From CAYWXV01 sp964462535 (lineage in GTDB: Bacteria > Bacteroidota > Ignavibacteria > OLB7): a DNA stretch of 16,979 nt. Below the pieces are notes generated by a model that saw nothing but the letters and a program-made list of their open reading frames with translations, did not search any database and was not told the DNA's origin. Location of the stretch: NCBI GenBank assembly GCA_964462535.1, contig CAYWXV010000055.1, forward strand, positions 1 to 16,979. The letters are read 5' to 3'. The position numbers and the translations under genes are program-made. Positions 8,145 to 15,355 of the stretch are shown here, piece by piece (the stretch's first letter is position 1; every line of letters starts with the position of its first letter).

Positions 8145-8594
8145 ATGAAACGAGTCGCTCGGAACATCAATATCGCCTACGACGCCACATTGACGACGGG
8201 GCAACGGATCGCCGATCGCGTTGCCTCATTCGGGGGCTCGTGGACGTTCATTCTGATCTTCATGAGCGTGCTGATCGGGTGGATTATCCTGAATGCTTTT
8301 CTGCTGGTCTCCAAGCCGTTCGACCCCTACCCCTTTATCCTCCTGAACCTCGTCCTATCCATGCTTGCTGCCTTTCAGGCTCCGATAATCATGATGTCGC
8401 AAAACAGGCAGGCAGCAAAGGACAGGCTGGACGCAGAGCACGACTATGAAGTGAATCTGAAGGCGGAGATGGAGATAGAACAACTCCATGTCAAGCTTGA
8501 TGACTTGCGTGAACAACGTTGGGCCGAGCTTGTAGAGATGCAGCAGGAACAGATCCGACTCCTGCTGCAGCTGGTCGAGCACAACGAGAGGTAG
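8145..8594 (+). CDS. DUF1003 family membrane protein
   Basis: Predicted 149-residue integral membrane protein. It has two transmembrane helices (about 33-55 and 63-86) with the DUF1003 signature: GQRIADRVASFGGSWTFI before helix 1, a N-P-F/D-P-YP loop (KPFDPYPFILLNL), and AAFQAPIIMMSQNRQAAKDR after helix 2. The last 50 residues are a charged coiled-coil-like helix (EIEQLHVKLDDLREQ). The function of the family is not established; cytoplasmic tail-mediated oligomerisation is plausible. It starts 83 bases after dps without a clear Shine-Dalgarno, so it may or may not share the upstream transcript. Confidence 0.88.
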   Translation: MKRVARNINIAYDATLTTGQRIADRVASFGGSWTFILIFMSVLIGWIILNAFLLVSKPFDPYPFILLNLVLSMLAAFQAPIIMMSQNRQAAKDRLDAEHDYEVNLKAEMEIEQLHVKLDDLREQRWAELVEMQQEQIRLLLQLVEHNER

Positions 8595-8634
8595 TGGCGG
8601 TCGAACGTATCCCATAGGTTGTTGGAGGGGGAGT

Positions 8635-9177
8635 ATGGAATGGAATGAAGAGAGCTTGTCGACAGGTGTTGAACATCGAACGAACGTTGATGTGACGCGA
8701 CTCGACCGCGTTGCCACCCGGCAGACGTTCCCGATGGCCCCCTCAAGAGTCTGGAACGGTCTGGTGTTCTACGAGAGCATTCCCGCTACTCCTCCACTTC
8801 TTCTCCGACTCCTTCTTCCCGTTCCAATCGGAACGGAGGGGACCATTTCCACCGTTGGCGATACCGTGATGTGCCGATATCGCGAGGGGTCGTTGCTAAA
8901 GCGCCTGACGAAGCTCACGCAGAATCGGCTCTATCAGTTCGAGGTTGTCGATCAATCCTTTTCGCCAGAGTTGAAGATCTGTTTTGCGGGTGGGTCGTAT
9001 TCACTACAGGAGTTGCCGAAAGGGGGGACCGAGGTGGTGGTGGAGACGCGGTACGAGAGTGACCGGAGACCCCGTTGGTTCTGGAAGCCGATTGAGAAGA
9101 TGGTTTGTCATTCCTTCCACCGCTACCTGTTGACCTCTATTCGACGGAGCATCGAATCAACAACTCGGCAATCATGA
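8635..9177 (+). CDS. SRPBCC (START/polyketide cyclase-like) fold protein
   Basis: Predicted 180-residue soluble protein. The pattern is that of the SRPBCC ligand-binding fold: an opening strand with RQTFPMAPSRVWNGLVFYE (about 24-42), a central beta region containing VGDTVMCRY and LYQFEVVDQSF, a strand with GGTEVVVETRYES, and a long C-terminal amphipathic helix (about 147-176) that would close a hydrophobic cavity. A strong GGAGGGG lies just before the ATG. Its stop overlaps the start of the DoxX-like gene (ATGA), which in turn overlaps the DUF3419 gene, so the three are a tight operon. By context it could bind or sense a lipid or other hydrophobic small molecule; no ligand can be assigned. 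Confidence 0.72.
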   Translation: MEWNEESLSTGVEHRTNVDVTRLDRVATRQTFPMAPSRVWNGLVFYESIPATPPLLLRLLLPVPIGTEGTISTVGDTVMCRYREGSLLKRLTKLTQNRLYQFEVVDQSFSPELKICFAGGSYSLQELPKGGTEVVVETRYESDRRPRWFWKPIEKMVCHSFHRYLLTSIRRSIESTTRQS

Positions 9178-9560
9178 TCGATCCAATGCCACCCACCTGG
9201 TTGATTACCGGCGCGGTTGCTGCCGTCTGGCTTTACGAAGGACTCTGGTGCAAGCTCCTTCGTGGAGAGCCGCGTGAGTTCGAGGTCGTGAAGGCTGTGC
9301 CCCGCTACGGCGCCCGCTTTGGTGTCCCCTTTCTGCTTGGGCTTGGGATAGTCGAGGTGGGGATTGCAGCGTGGGTTCTCAGTGGGATAGCACCGGTCGT
9401 CTGCGCGATCGTGGAGACCGTTCTCCTCATCACACTGAACGCGAACGGATTGCTCTGGTCGCGTCACATCATTCACGACCCACCGGGGATGGTCATCAAG
9501 AATGGCGCGTTCCTGGTGCTGGCCTGGGTGGCGGCTGCGGTCTCGCTGGGTCCCGCATGA
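9174..9560 (+). CDS. DoxX-like small integral membrane protein
   Basis: Predicted 128-residue protein with about four transmembrane helices (roughly 8-27, 48-68, 70-95 and 108-126). The Y/W-E-G-L-W-x-K motif in helix 1 (YEGLWCKLL) and the closing IKNGAFLVLAW match the DoxX-like family (the DoxX_3 type). The start at 9174 gives an ATGA overlap with the SRPBCC gene and removes 23 unlikely residues that an upstream in-frame ATG (9105) would add. Its end overlaps the DUF3419 gene, again by ATGA. DoxX-like proteins are poorly characterised; some relatives work with redox enzymes. Here it may be the membrane partner of the lipid-acting neighbour. Confidence 0.8.
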   Translation: MIDPMPPTWLITGAVAAVWLYEGLWCKLLRGEPREFEVVKAVPRYGARFGVPFLLGLGIVEVGIAAWVLSGIAPVVCAIVETVLLITLNANGLLWSRHIIHDPPGMVIKNGAFLVLAWVAAAVSLGPA

Positions 9561-10456
9561 TGAACCTTGCCACCGAAACACCCTGGCAATCAGGCCGCCT
9601 TGACGAACGCTCCGGACCACGGCAGATTCTGTTCGGTCGGATGTACGAGGATGTCTCGATAGAACTGGAGGCGTTCCCCACTGGAGGTCGCGTGATGTGC
9701 ATCGCCTCAGCAGGATGCACTGCAATCAGCCTGGCGCGGGACCATGAAGTGGTCGCCGTCGATATCAATCCTCGCCAACTGGCATATGCTGCGGGACGGA
9801 TCCGTGGTGAACCTGCCAGAGCCGGCAGCGTTGAGCGGCTCATGAATCGTATGAGGGTTCTGGGACCTGTCGCCGGTTGGTGGCCGGAGCGGGTTCGCAC
9901 GTTTCTTGATCTGGACGACCCACGGGAGCAACTGGAGTACTGGAACAGATGGCTTGATACCCGGACGTTCCGCCTGCTGTTGAACGGACTTCTCTCCCGT
10001 ACACTTCTTCGAATGGCGTATGGAAGGAGGCTCCTCGATGTTCTCCCGTTGAAGATGGGTGAGGTCATGCGGCAACGGATGATACGTTGCTTCGCCCGCC
10101 ACTCCAACCGCACCAACCCATATCTCCATTCGCTTCTTCTCGGTCAGATGCCCTCGCAGCAACCGCCCGACGACCCCGGGAACATCCGACTCGTTCATGC
10201 AGACGCTGCCCGGTTTCTTGAAAACGAGCCCCCGGGGAGCATTCACGGCTTCACGCTCTCCAATATTCTTGATGGTGCGGATGATGGCTACGGCAGAAGA
10301 CTCTATGCCGCTCTCAGGCGAGCATCGGCCCCCGGGGCGGTTGTCGTGATTCGTAGCTTCGCCGATCGGGACGCAGGCTCGTCTGTGAACATCGCTGAGC
10401 GCGATCGTTCCATGCTGTGGGGGAGCGTTCTTGTAACGCGTGTGTCCGATCTCTGA
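9557..10456 (+). CDS. DUF3419/BtaA-like SAM-dependent 3-amino-3-carboxypropyltransferase
   Basis: Predicted 299-residue cytoplasmic or membrane-associated enzyme. The family's N-terminal YEDVSIE (30-36) is followed by a SAM-binding loop, CIASAGCTAISLA (48-60), and the acidic AVDINPRQLA (67-76, Asp69 expected to bind SAM). Further family features are NPYLHSLLLG (187-196), SNILDGAD (235-242), and DRSMLWG (283-289) near the end, so the protein looks complete. BtaA in Rhodobacter transfers the aminocarboxypropyl group of SAM to diacylglycerol, the first step of betaine-lipid synthesis; this protein is shorter than the roughly 400 residues of that enzyme. No BtaB-type N-methyltransferase is nearby, so the product could be an unmethylated homoserine lipid, or a different acceptor may be used. 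ATG at 9557 overlaps the DoxX-like stop; ATG 9560 directly follows and could also serve. Confidence 0.85.
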   Translation: MMNLATETPWQSGRLDERSGPRQILFGRMYEDVSIELEAFPTGGRVMCIASAGCTAISLARDHEVVAVDINPRQLAYAAGRIRGEPARAGSVERLMNRMRVLGPVAGWWPERVRTFLDLDDPREQLEYWNRWLDTRTFRLLLNGLLSRTLLRMAYGRRLLDVLPLKMGEVMRQRMIRCFARHSNRTNPYLHSLLLGQMPSQQPPDDPGNIRLVHADAARFLENEPPGSIHGFTLSNILDGADDGYGRRLYAALRRASAPGAVVVIRSFADRDAGSSVNIAERDRSMLWGSVLVTRVSDL

Positions 10457-10537
10457 CCCCTCGTCGCAGACAAGGCCGGATCCACCGCGGCAATCCTTCC
10501 ATCCCAGGCACACAACAGCATTGCAGTTTCGATCGTG

Positions 10538-10708
10538 ATGGCGACACATAGTACCGGCACTCCATTTCAGATTCCGCCTGAGCTGACAGGGCATCAGGCC
10601 TGGTACGGTCCTGATCTTGCCGAGCGTCGGGACTGGATTGAGTCGTTGTCACGTGAGGAGATAGCCGAAAAGATGCTGGAGGCGGAAGACGATGATAGAA
10701 AGCAATAG
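10538..10708 (+). pseudogene. 56-codon ORF like the N-terminus of TauD/TfdA oxygenases (remnant or small protein)
   Basis: A complete short reading frame from ATG 10538 to TAG 10708. Residues 19-49 (beginning HQAWYGPDLAERRDWIESL, then SREEIAEKMLEA) match the characteristic N-terminal segment of TauD/TfdA-family Fe(II)/2-oxoglutarate dioxygenases, in which W-x-G-x-D-L, D/W-W-I and LS-x-x-EIAE recur. The catalytic domain with the HxD...H triad is absent: the frame ends in an acidic tail and the next gene starts at once. It is either a decayed remnant or a free-standing small protein using this module. There is no strong ribosome site before it, but its stop overlaps the Shine-Dalgarno of the kinase gene. 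Confidence 0.55.
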
Positions 10709-10713
10709 GAGGG
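10707..10713 (+). promoter_or_regulatory. Shine-Dalgarno AGGAGGG overlapping the small ORF's stop
   Basis: AGGAGGG begins at the second base of the TAG that ends the 56-codon ORF and stands 9 bases before ATG 10723. It fixes the start of the kinase-like gene and suggests that ribosomes ending on the small ORF could re-initiate there. Confidence 0.65.
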
Positions 10714-10722
10714 CGATCGATC

Positions 10723-11223
10723 ATGCTCATCATCCTCGTTGGTCCCAAGGGTAGCGGGAAGAGCCACATCGGGCGGATTCTCGAGAGACGTCTGGGTGTT
10801 CGCTTCGTTCATGTGGAGCCTCTCTGGATGGAGTACTACGCGGAATGCCGTAGCGGGGGGCGTGAACCGGTAATTGCTGAGGGAATCGCCAGTGTCCATC
10901 CGGTGATTGCCCGGGCTCTGAGCGAAGGTGGGAATGTCTGTGTCGAAACAACAGGGGCCTCTTCCGAGATCCTGAACGATCTACTCGCACTGGCACCTAC
11001 ATCGGAACGGCTCGTCATCCGCGTGGCTGTACCGCTGCAGCTCTGTCTGGAACGGATTGCAGCACGCGATCAGACCGAGCAGATCCCGATGGATGCCGCT
11101 TCAATTAGAACCGTCTATGATTTGAGCATCGGGGCGGCGATAAAAACAGATCTCCTCCTCGACAACAGGAGTCTGTCGGAGGAGGAGATCGTCGAGAGCG
11201 TTGAAAACCTGTTGAACCGATAG
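10723..11223 (+). CDS. P-loop (shikimate kinase/NMP kinase-like) protein
   Basis: Predicted 166-residue cytoplasmic nucleotide-binding protein. The Walker A loop GPKGSGKS (7-14) is followed by a short substrate-binding region, a central strand with NVCVETTGAS (71-80), and a basic helix LCLERIAARDQTEQIPM (107-123) in the position of the lid. The length and layout fit the AAA_18/shikimate-kinase-like kinase superfamily. The diagnostic shikimate-binding residues are not obvious, so a small-molecule kinase of unknown substrate is the safest call. It ends only 3 bases from the stop of the convergent TPR gene. Confidence 0.75.
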   Translation: MLIILVGPKGSGKSHIGRILERRLGVRFVHVEPLWMEYYAECRSGGREPVIAEGIASVHPVIARALSEGGNVCVETTGASSEILNDLLALAPTSERLVIRVAVPLQLCLERIAARDQTEQIPMDAASIRTVYDLSIGAAIKTDLLLDNRSLSEEEIVESVENLLNR

Positions 11224-11226
11224 GGG

Positions 11227-11976
11227 CTATTCGTTTACTTCCGGAGTTTCCTCGCGTCGTTCGGAACGCATCTGATCGATGTATTCAAGTTCCTGCTTGG
11301 CTGCGTCATCGTCCGGGTTCAGATCCAGACACTTCCTGTACATCTCCTCTGCCTCGTCGTACTTCTTCAGTTCTATGTACGCGTAGCCGACGCCACGCCA
11401 CGCTCGTGTCAAATCCATCATGCGAATGCGCTCGGGGGAGACGGTTTCAGCCCCTTCAGCCGCACGCAGAAAAAGCTCGAGCGATTTCTCCCAGTCTCTC
11501 GAGAGAGAATAGAGATGTCCCATCTCGGACAGGTATTGTGCGTTCAAGGGGGAGAGTGTGATGGCCCGACTGAGATTCTCCATTGCTTCGGTGTGGCGAT
11601 CGAGTTCGATCAGCGAGTAGGCCTTCATATAGTAGGCCATAGACCAGGTGTCGGATAGGATTGTAACCACCTTCCCATCATTCCCGCTCGCCTGCCGATA
11701 TGCCTTTGCTTCCGCTTTAGTGCGGGCGCAGTAGTACCGAACGTCTTCGTCATCATACTCGGATTCAAGCGACTCGATAATCTTATCGAAATACTCCTCA
11801 ATTGCCTGTGTGAACTTGCCCGCCTGAATCAGTTTCAGACCCTTTTCCATCAGCTTCAGTGTCGGGGTATCGTCACCGGCGGCATCGAACTTTGTCAGAT
11901 CGTCACCCCGCTGCCCAAAGGCGCACGTTGCCGTGAGCATGATAGCGGCGCAGAAACAAATCCGTGGGATGATCAT
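11227..11976 (-). CDS. Exported TPR-repeat protein
   Basis: Predicted 249-residue protein with a signal peptide (1-22, ending TCAFGQ) and tetratricopeptide repeats at about 38-71, 112-145, 146-175 and 190-223. The last is the clearest (WRGVGYAYIELKKYDEAEEMYRKCLDLNPDD). TPRs are protein-binding scaffolds; here the protein would be periplasmic. The start at 11976 is preceded by GAAGGAG 7 bases upstream and begins exactly at the signal peptide; a start at 12060 would run into the end of the upstream gene. It lies 59 bases downstream of the GH-like gene on the same strand, so the two probably form an operon. Partner and pathway are unknown. Confidence 0.85.
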   Translation of the reverse strand: MIIPRICFCAAIMLTATCAFGQRGDDLTKFDAAGDDTPTLKLMEKGLKLIQAGKFTQAIEEYFDKIIESLESEYDDEDVRYYCARTKAEAKAYRQASGNDGKVVTILSDTWSMAYYMKAYSLIELDRHTEAMENLSRAITLSPLNAQYLSEMGHLYSLSRDWEKSLELFLRAAEGAETVSPERIRMMDLTRAWRGVGYAYIELKKYDEAEEMYRKCLDLNPDDDAAKQELEYIDQMRSERREETPEVNE

Positions 11977-11983
11977 GGCAGGT

Positions 11984-11990
11984 CTCCTTC
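11984..11990 (-). promoter_or_regulatory. Shine-Dalgarno GAAGGAG deciding the TPR gene start
   Basis: Read on the minus strand, GAAGGAG stands 7 bases before ATG 11976. It is the reason for choosing the shorter start over the in-frame ATG at 12060. Confidence 0.7.
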
Positions 11991-12035
11991 CGTGTCGGTT
12001 ATCTATCCGAGTCGTGTCTGTTCCGTCTCTTGCTG

Positions 12036-13949
12036 TCAGTGAAGAATCCGTATCGGGCACATCTCCCCGCCATCCATTCGCACAAAATAGACTCCGGGGG
12101 CAAGTCGATCGAGCGAAGCCGTGACAATGTCAGCAGGAATTCCCTGATACATCGTCATCTGTTCCTGCCCGACAACATCGAACAGTGAAATGGACACAGG
12201 GTGTGGTGTCGGTTGCACCACGCGGACGAGGAGTTGTCTGCCGTTGACCCATGCCTTCAATTCAGCGCGTGCGGGATTCTCGCTGGATACGCCTGTTGTG
12301 CGCGGCGTGGCTTCATCCAGAATGATCGGCGTAAAGCCAAGGGCCAGCGGAATGGAGCCGGTAACCGTCGTGATCATCCAGGGAGTCGGGGCGGGTTCTC
12401 CCAACTTCGTCGGTATATCATACTTGTACACCGTATCACTTCCGACCGGCAGTGTCACGATGGGACCGTTCGGCAGGGACGGATCAGTTGGTGCCACCTC
12501 TTCGCTCCAGAGAACATAGCATGGCGTTCCGCGCGCTCTGTCGAAACGATAACAACGTGTCCAGGGGGATCCGGTCAGATCGATACTCGTGACGGACGTA
12601 AAATCATGAATATGATCGACGAGCGTCCGCATGGCATACAGCGCCGGCTTCGGTTCGTAATTCGTGTTGAGATTGCCGACGATCCCCGTGTAGCGCCAGC
12701 TCTGGCTGAGTAGGAATATTGGATTGTTGGGATTGCAATCGTTTGAGAGCGAATAGCTGATCCGCTCGGCACCACCGCCGAAGACTGTTGCGAAGCACTT
12801 GATAGCGTCGCGCGCCCCCTTTGCGTTGTACCAGGCGAGAGTCGCTTCGTTGTTCGCGTTAAGGCTGTCTCGGAGTGCGCGGAACGTTGTCACGGGGGCG
12901 GTGGCGAAATCCTTGTCGGCAGTGGTAATGCGGAGGAACTGCCAGTAGCCGTCATACGGGAAGATGTCGGTCAGGAGATTCGACCACATATCGTCGATGA
13001 ACATCGGCTTGTCGGGTGCGTGTGTTCGAAGAAATCGGAGTGATTGATCACTTGCGCGCCATCCTGAGTGGGGATGCCACTCGATATAGTCGCATGACTG
13101 TCCGGCGGCATCGTTGTTGAGCGAGTCGAGCAGGTCTCCCAGTTTCTGAAAGCCGATTGGGTATGTGGTGCCACGTAGATTCTCGCCGTTGAGTCGCCGC
13201 TGGACTGTAGGACCATCCACAGCGGGATAGTCGGGGAAGTCGCTATAGAGATCGAGCAGCCATCCGCCGCTCCCAACCAGTTTGGAGTTTCCGGTTGGAT
13301 CGGCATCATGAACCCCCCGCCATGCCTCGCGATGCATTCGGATCAGATTCTCAATAGAGTCGTCCCAGTACCCCTCCCCAGCCGCTTCCCCCGCATCGCC
13401 GTGCGCCTGTCCCGCGAAATAGATTTCCTGTGGCATGACGTAGAAGCGAACCGGATAGATGAGCCCTGGCATGTCATCAACGCCGTCGCCATCGTATCGC
13501 TCGACGACAGCCCGCACGAAACGGTACCAGTCATCCAGATGTGCCGAATCGGGTCCGCAGTCATCAAGACCCGGCCCGTCGATGCAAGCGGTGTTGTCGA
13601 CGCTGGCCCATTCCGGAAAGAGCTCCAGATTCCAGACCAGCTCGAAACCTCCCCTTGCAAGACGTCTCACCCATGCGTCGGTCTTGTCGAAGCTGATCGC
13701 CGACGATTCGGTCGGCTGCATCGCCCTCCACCCTCCGCCAAGACCATTGACGTTGATACCCCCACGTCTCTGTTGCGACGCCGTCACGTATGCAAGACGC
13801 GACAGAAGCGTGTCGTGCTGTGTTTCGGTGGCCCATGGAGGTTCGATCTCGATGTACTCAATACCAAACCGCCAGTCTACGTCCTGTGCAAGAACAGAAC
13901 GGGAACAACAGATAATCAGAAGGGTGATGAAGATCGAAGAAGGACGCAT
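12036..13949 (-). CDS. Secreted glycoside-hydrolase-like TIM-barrel protein with T9SS-type sorting domain
   Basis: Predicted 637-residue secreted protein: signal peptide (1-21, ending VLAQ), a clan-A glycoside-hydrolase-like barrel (about 30-450), a beta-rich segment (about 455-550), and a C-terminal domain (about 560-637) with the T9SS type-A sorting pattern (VSISLFDVVGQE, then LDRLAPGVYFVRM). In the barrel, RYDGDGVDDMPGL (151-163) precedes VRFYVMPQEIYF, where related hydrolases carry the W-x-x-x-NEP acid/base motif; here the Asn is Gln and the Glu (175) remains. The later EWHPHSGW (290-297) and PMFIDDMWS (315-323) correspond to the strand that normally holds the nucleophile Glu; Asp stands there. 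So it may be an altered or inactive hydrolase, or a sugar-binding protein. GGAG lies very close (2 bases) to the ATG. Confidence 0.7.
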   Translation of the reverse strand: MRPSSIFITLLIICCSRSVLAQDVDWRFGIEYIEIEPPWATETQHDTLLSRLAYVTASQQRRGGINVNGLGGGWRAMQPTESSAISFDKTDAWVRRLARGGFELVWNLELFPEWASVDNTACIDGPGLDDCGPDSAHLDDWYRFVRAVVERYDGDGVDDMPGLIYPVRFYVMPQEIYFAGQAHGDAGEAAGEGYWDDSIENLIRMHREAWRGVHDADPTGNSKLVGSGGWLLDLYSDFPDYPAVDGPTVQRRLNGENLRGTTYPIGFQKLGDLLDSLNNDAAGQSCDYIEWHPHSGWRASDQSLRFLRTHAPDKPMFIDDMWSNLLTDIFPYDGYWQFLRITTADKDFATAPVTTFRALRDSLNANNEATLAWYNAKGARDAIKCFATVFGGGAERISYSLSNDCNPNNPIFLLSQSWRYTGIVGNLNTNYEPKPALYAMRTLVDHIHDFTSVTSIDLTGSPWTRCYRFDRARGTPCYVLWSEEVAPTDPSLPNGPIVTLPVGSDTVYKYDIPTKLGEPAPTPWMITTVTGSIPLALGFTPIILDEATPRTTGVSSENPARAELKAWVNGRQLLVRVVQPTPHPVSISLFDVVGQEQMTMYQGIPADIVTASLDRLAPGVYFVRMDGGEMCPIRILH

Positions 13950-14080
13950 ATCTCCGTTTCGATTTCACTGGAGTGCGGAAGGAAGAAGGCGATCAAGATC
14001 GTCTCTTCCAGAGAATGTGTCAAGGTAGTAGATAGTTCAGCGAATAACGTGGATACGAGTGTGGAGTCCGTTACCTTCAT

Positions 14081-14294
14081 CAGCCATCAGCCATCAGCCA
14101 TCAGCCATCAGCCATCAGCCATCAGCCATCAGNNNNNNNNNNNNNNNNNNNNNNNNNNNNNNNNNNNNNNNNNNNNNNNNNNNNNNNNNNNNNNNNNNNN
14201 NNNNNNNNNNNNNNNNNNNNNNNNNNNNNNNNCAGCCATCAGCCATCAGCCATCAGCCATCAGCCATCAGCCATCAGCCATCAGCCATCAGCCA
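14081..14294. repeat. Heptanucleotide tandem array (CAGCCAT)n with a 100-N gap
   Basis: Perfect copies of CAGCCAT run from 14081 to 14132 (7.4 units) and from 14233 to 14294 (8.9 units). Between them lie exactly 100 Ns, the conventional placeholder for a gap of unknown size, so the true copy number is at least about 16 and cannot be read here. No spacers interrupt the units. The right end is 5 bases before the M23 start codon, so the array occupies the leader and ribosome-binding region of that gene. On the minus strand the unit is GGCTGAT, with a GG pair every seven bases. Confidence 0.95.
14133..14232. other. Assembly gap (100 Ns)
   Basis: One hundred undetermined bases inside the CAGCCAT array, flanked by perfect repeat on both sides. 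The assembler evidently could not bridge the tandem repeat. The sizes of intervals that cross this gap are not real. Confidence 0.99.
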
Positions 14295-14299
14295 GTGTC

Positions 14300-15328
14300 A
14301 TGCGTTTGTTCTCCCTCCTCCTTCTACTCGTCTTCCCTTTCATGTCAGCATACGCGGTTCACGTATCGCTGCCGACGTCGAACGACAACCTGTTGACGGG
14401 GAGGCTCGAGGAGTTCTATCAACGGACGGTGCGTGCTGGTGATTCTGCGTGGCAGGGTGGAATGTACGGGCTGGTTCGGAACGCACGTACGGTTAGAGGA
14501 GAGGACATCTACACCAGGTTTCACGAGGGAATCGATATCAAGCCACTCTATCGCGACGAGCGTGGAAATCCCCTTGATTCAGTGCGAGCGATTTCGAGCG
14601 GTGTTGTCGTGCATGTCAACGACAGAGCCGGGCATTCGAACTACGGCAAGTACGTTGTCGTGGAGCATATCTGGGACGGTTCTCCCTATTACTCACTCTA
14701 CGCCCACTTGAACGAGGTTTGGATCGATAGCGGAACAGTAGTTGACGCGGGAGAACTGCTGGGACGCCTGGGATACACCGGGGCGGGAATCAACAGAGCG
14801 CGAGCCCATCTTCATCTGGAGATCTGCTTGCTCTACAACAGTGCATTTCAGGTCTGGTACGAGGAGGAGCATGCCACCGCCGATTCCAACTTTCACGGGA
14901 TCTTCAACGGGAAGAATCTTGCGGGATTGGATCCGGCCCGCTTCCTCGGCTACATGATTGAGCACCCGCGCCGAAGTGTCTCCGACTTTCTCGCGGGCGA
15001 AGAGCTTCTCTACACGATTCAGTTTCCCCGCAGTCCGTCGGGGAATCTCGATCTGGTTGATCGATACGACTGGCTGCTGACGCGTGAGCCAAGGAAGCGC
15101 GATCGGTCGTGGAAGGTCTCGTTCACGAGTGGTGGCGTGCCGATTCGCGTCGAGCCGATCGAAGAGGAAACAGAGCGAGCGATTGTCTGTTTCGTCGCCG
15201 AGACGAAGACGCCGGTTGTCTATGCCTCGAAGCGGGCGCTCCGACGCACCGGGGGGTACTGTACGCTCTCCCCCGCTGGGGACAAGATGGTCGAGCTTCT
15301 CAACAAGGAAGTGGTGGAACGTGAGTAG
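14300..15328 (+). CDS. Exported M23 family metallopeptidase (LytM-type)
   Basis: Predicted 342-residue peptidoglycan-hydrolase-type protein. Signal peptide 1-19 (ending SAYA) is followed by an M23 domain (about 60-185) with all zinc-site residues: His75 and Asp79 in FHEGIDI, His136 in YAHL, and His170-x-His172 in AHLHLEI. M23 enzymes cut peptide cross-links in peptidoglycan or serve in cell division and envelope remodelling. About 150 further residues (190-342) form a C-terminal region I cannot assign. The ATG follows the heptamer array by 5 bases and has no Shine-Dalgarno; no other start codon occurs in frame back to the stop at 14045, apart from whatever the gap hides. Downstream is a palindromic element, then the sigma factor gene. 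Confidence 0.9.
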   Translation: MRLFSLLLLLVFPFMSAYAVHVSLPTSNDNLLTGRLEEFYQRTVRAGDSAWQGGMYGLVRNARTVRGEDIYTRFHEGIDIKPLYRDERGNPLDSVRAISSGVVVHVNDRAGHSNYGKYVVVEHIWDGSPYYSLYAHLNEVWIDSGTVVDAGELLGRLGYTGAGINRARAHLHLEICLLYNSAFQVWYEEEHATADSNFHGIFNGKNLAGLDPARFLGYMIEHPRRSVSDFLAGEELLYTIQFPRSPSGNLDLVDRYDWLLTREPRKRDRSWKVSFTSGGVPIRVEPIEEETERAIVCFVAETKTPVVYASKRALRRTGGYCTLSPAGDKMVELLNKEVVERE

Positions 15329-15355
15329 TTGGCTGCCCGGGCCCTCACCCCCCGG

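Larger units (their letters stand above)
13950..14299. promoter_or_regulatory. Divergent intergenic region holding the heptamer array and assembly gap
   Basis: The region separates the starts of the GH-like gene (minus) and the M23 gene (plus). Bases 13950-14080 are unique sequence without a recognisable promoter. The remainder is the CAGCCAT array interrupted by 100 Ns (14133-14232). No coding sequence is supported. The plus-strand open frames across it arise because CAGCCAT contains no stop codon in any frame. Confidence 0.6.

Noticed and set aside
9707..10594. 295-codon minus-strand open frame opposite the DUF3419 gene
   Set aside because: The plus strand carries convincing SAM-binding and family motifs over the same bases; the minus product is Arg/Pro/Cys-rich and without domain features.
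11977..12060. Longer start for the TPR protein
   Set aside because: It would overlap the end of the GH-like gene and bury the signal peptide behind 28 polar residues; a strong Shine-Dalgarno precedes 11976.
14081..14294. CRISPR array
   Set aside because: The units are 7 bases and contiguous with no unique spacers, and there are no cas genes nearby.
13308..14396. 362-codon plus-strand frame running through the heptamer array and the gap
   Set aside because: It is antisense to the GH-like gene, then merely rides through CAGCCAT units (which have no stops) and 100 unknown bases.
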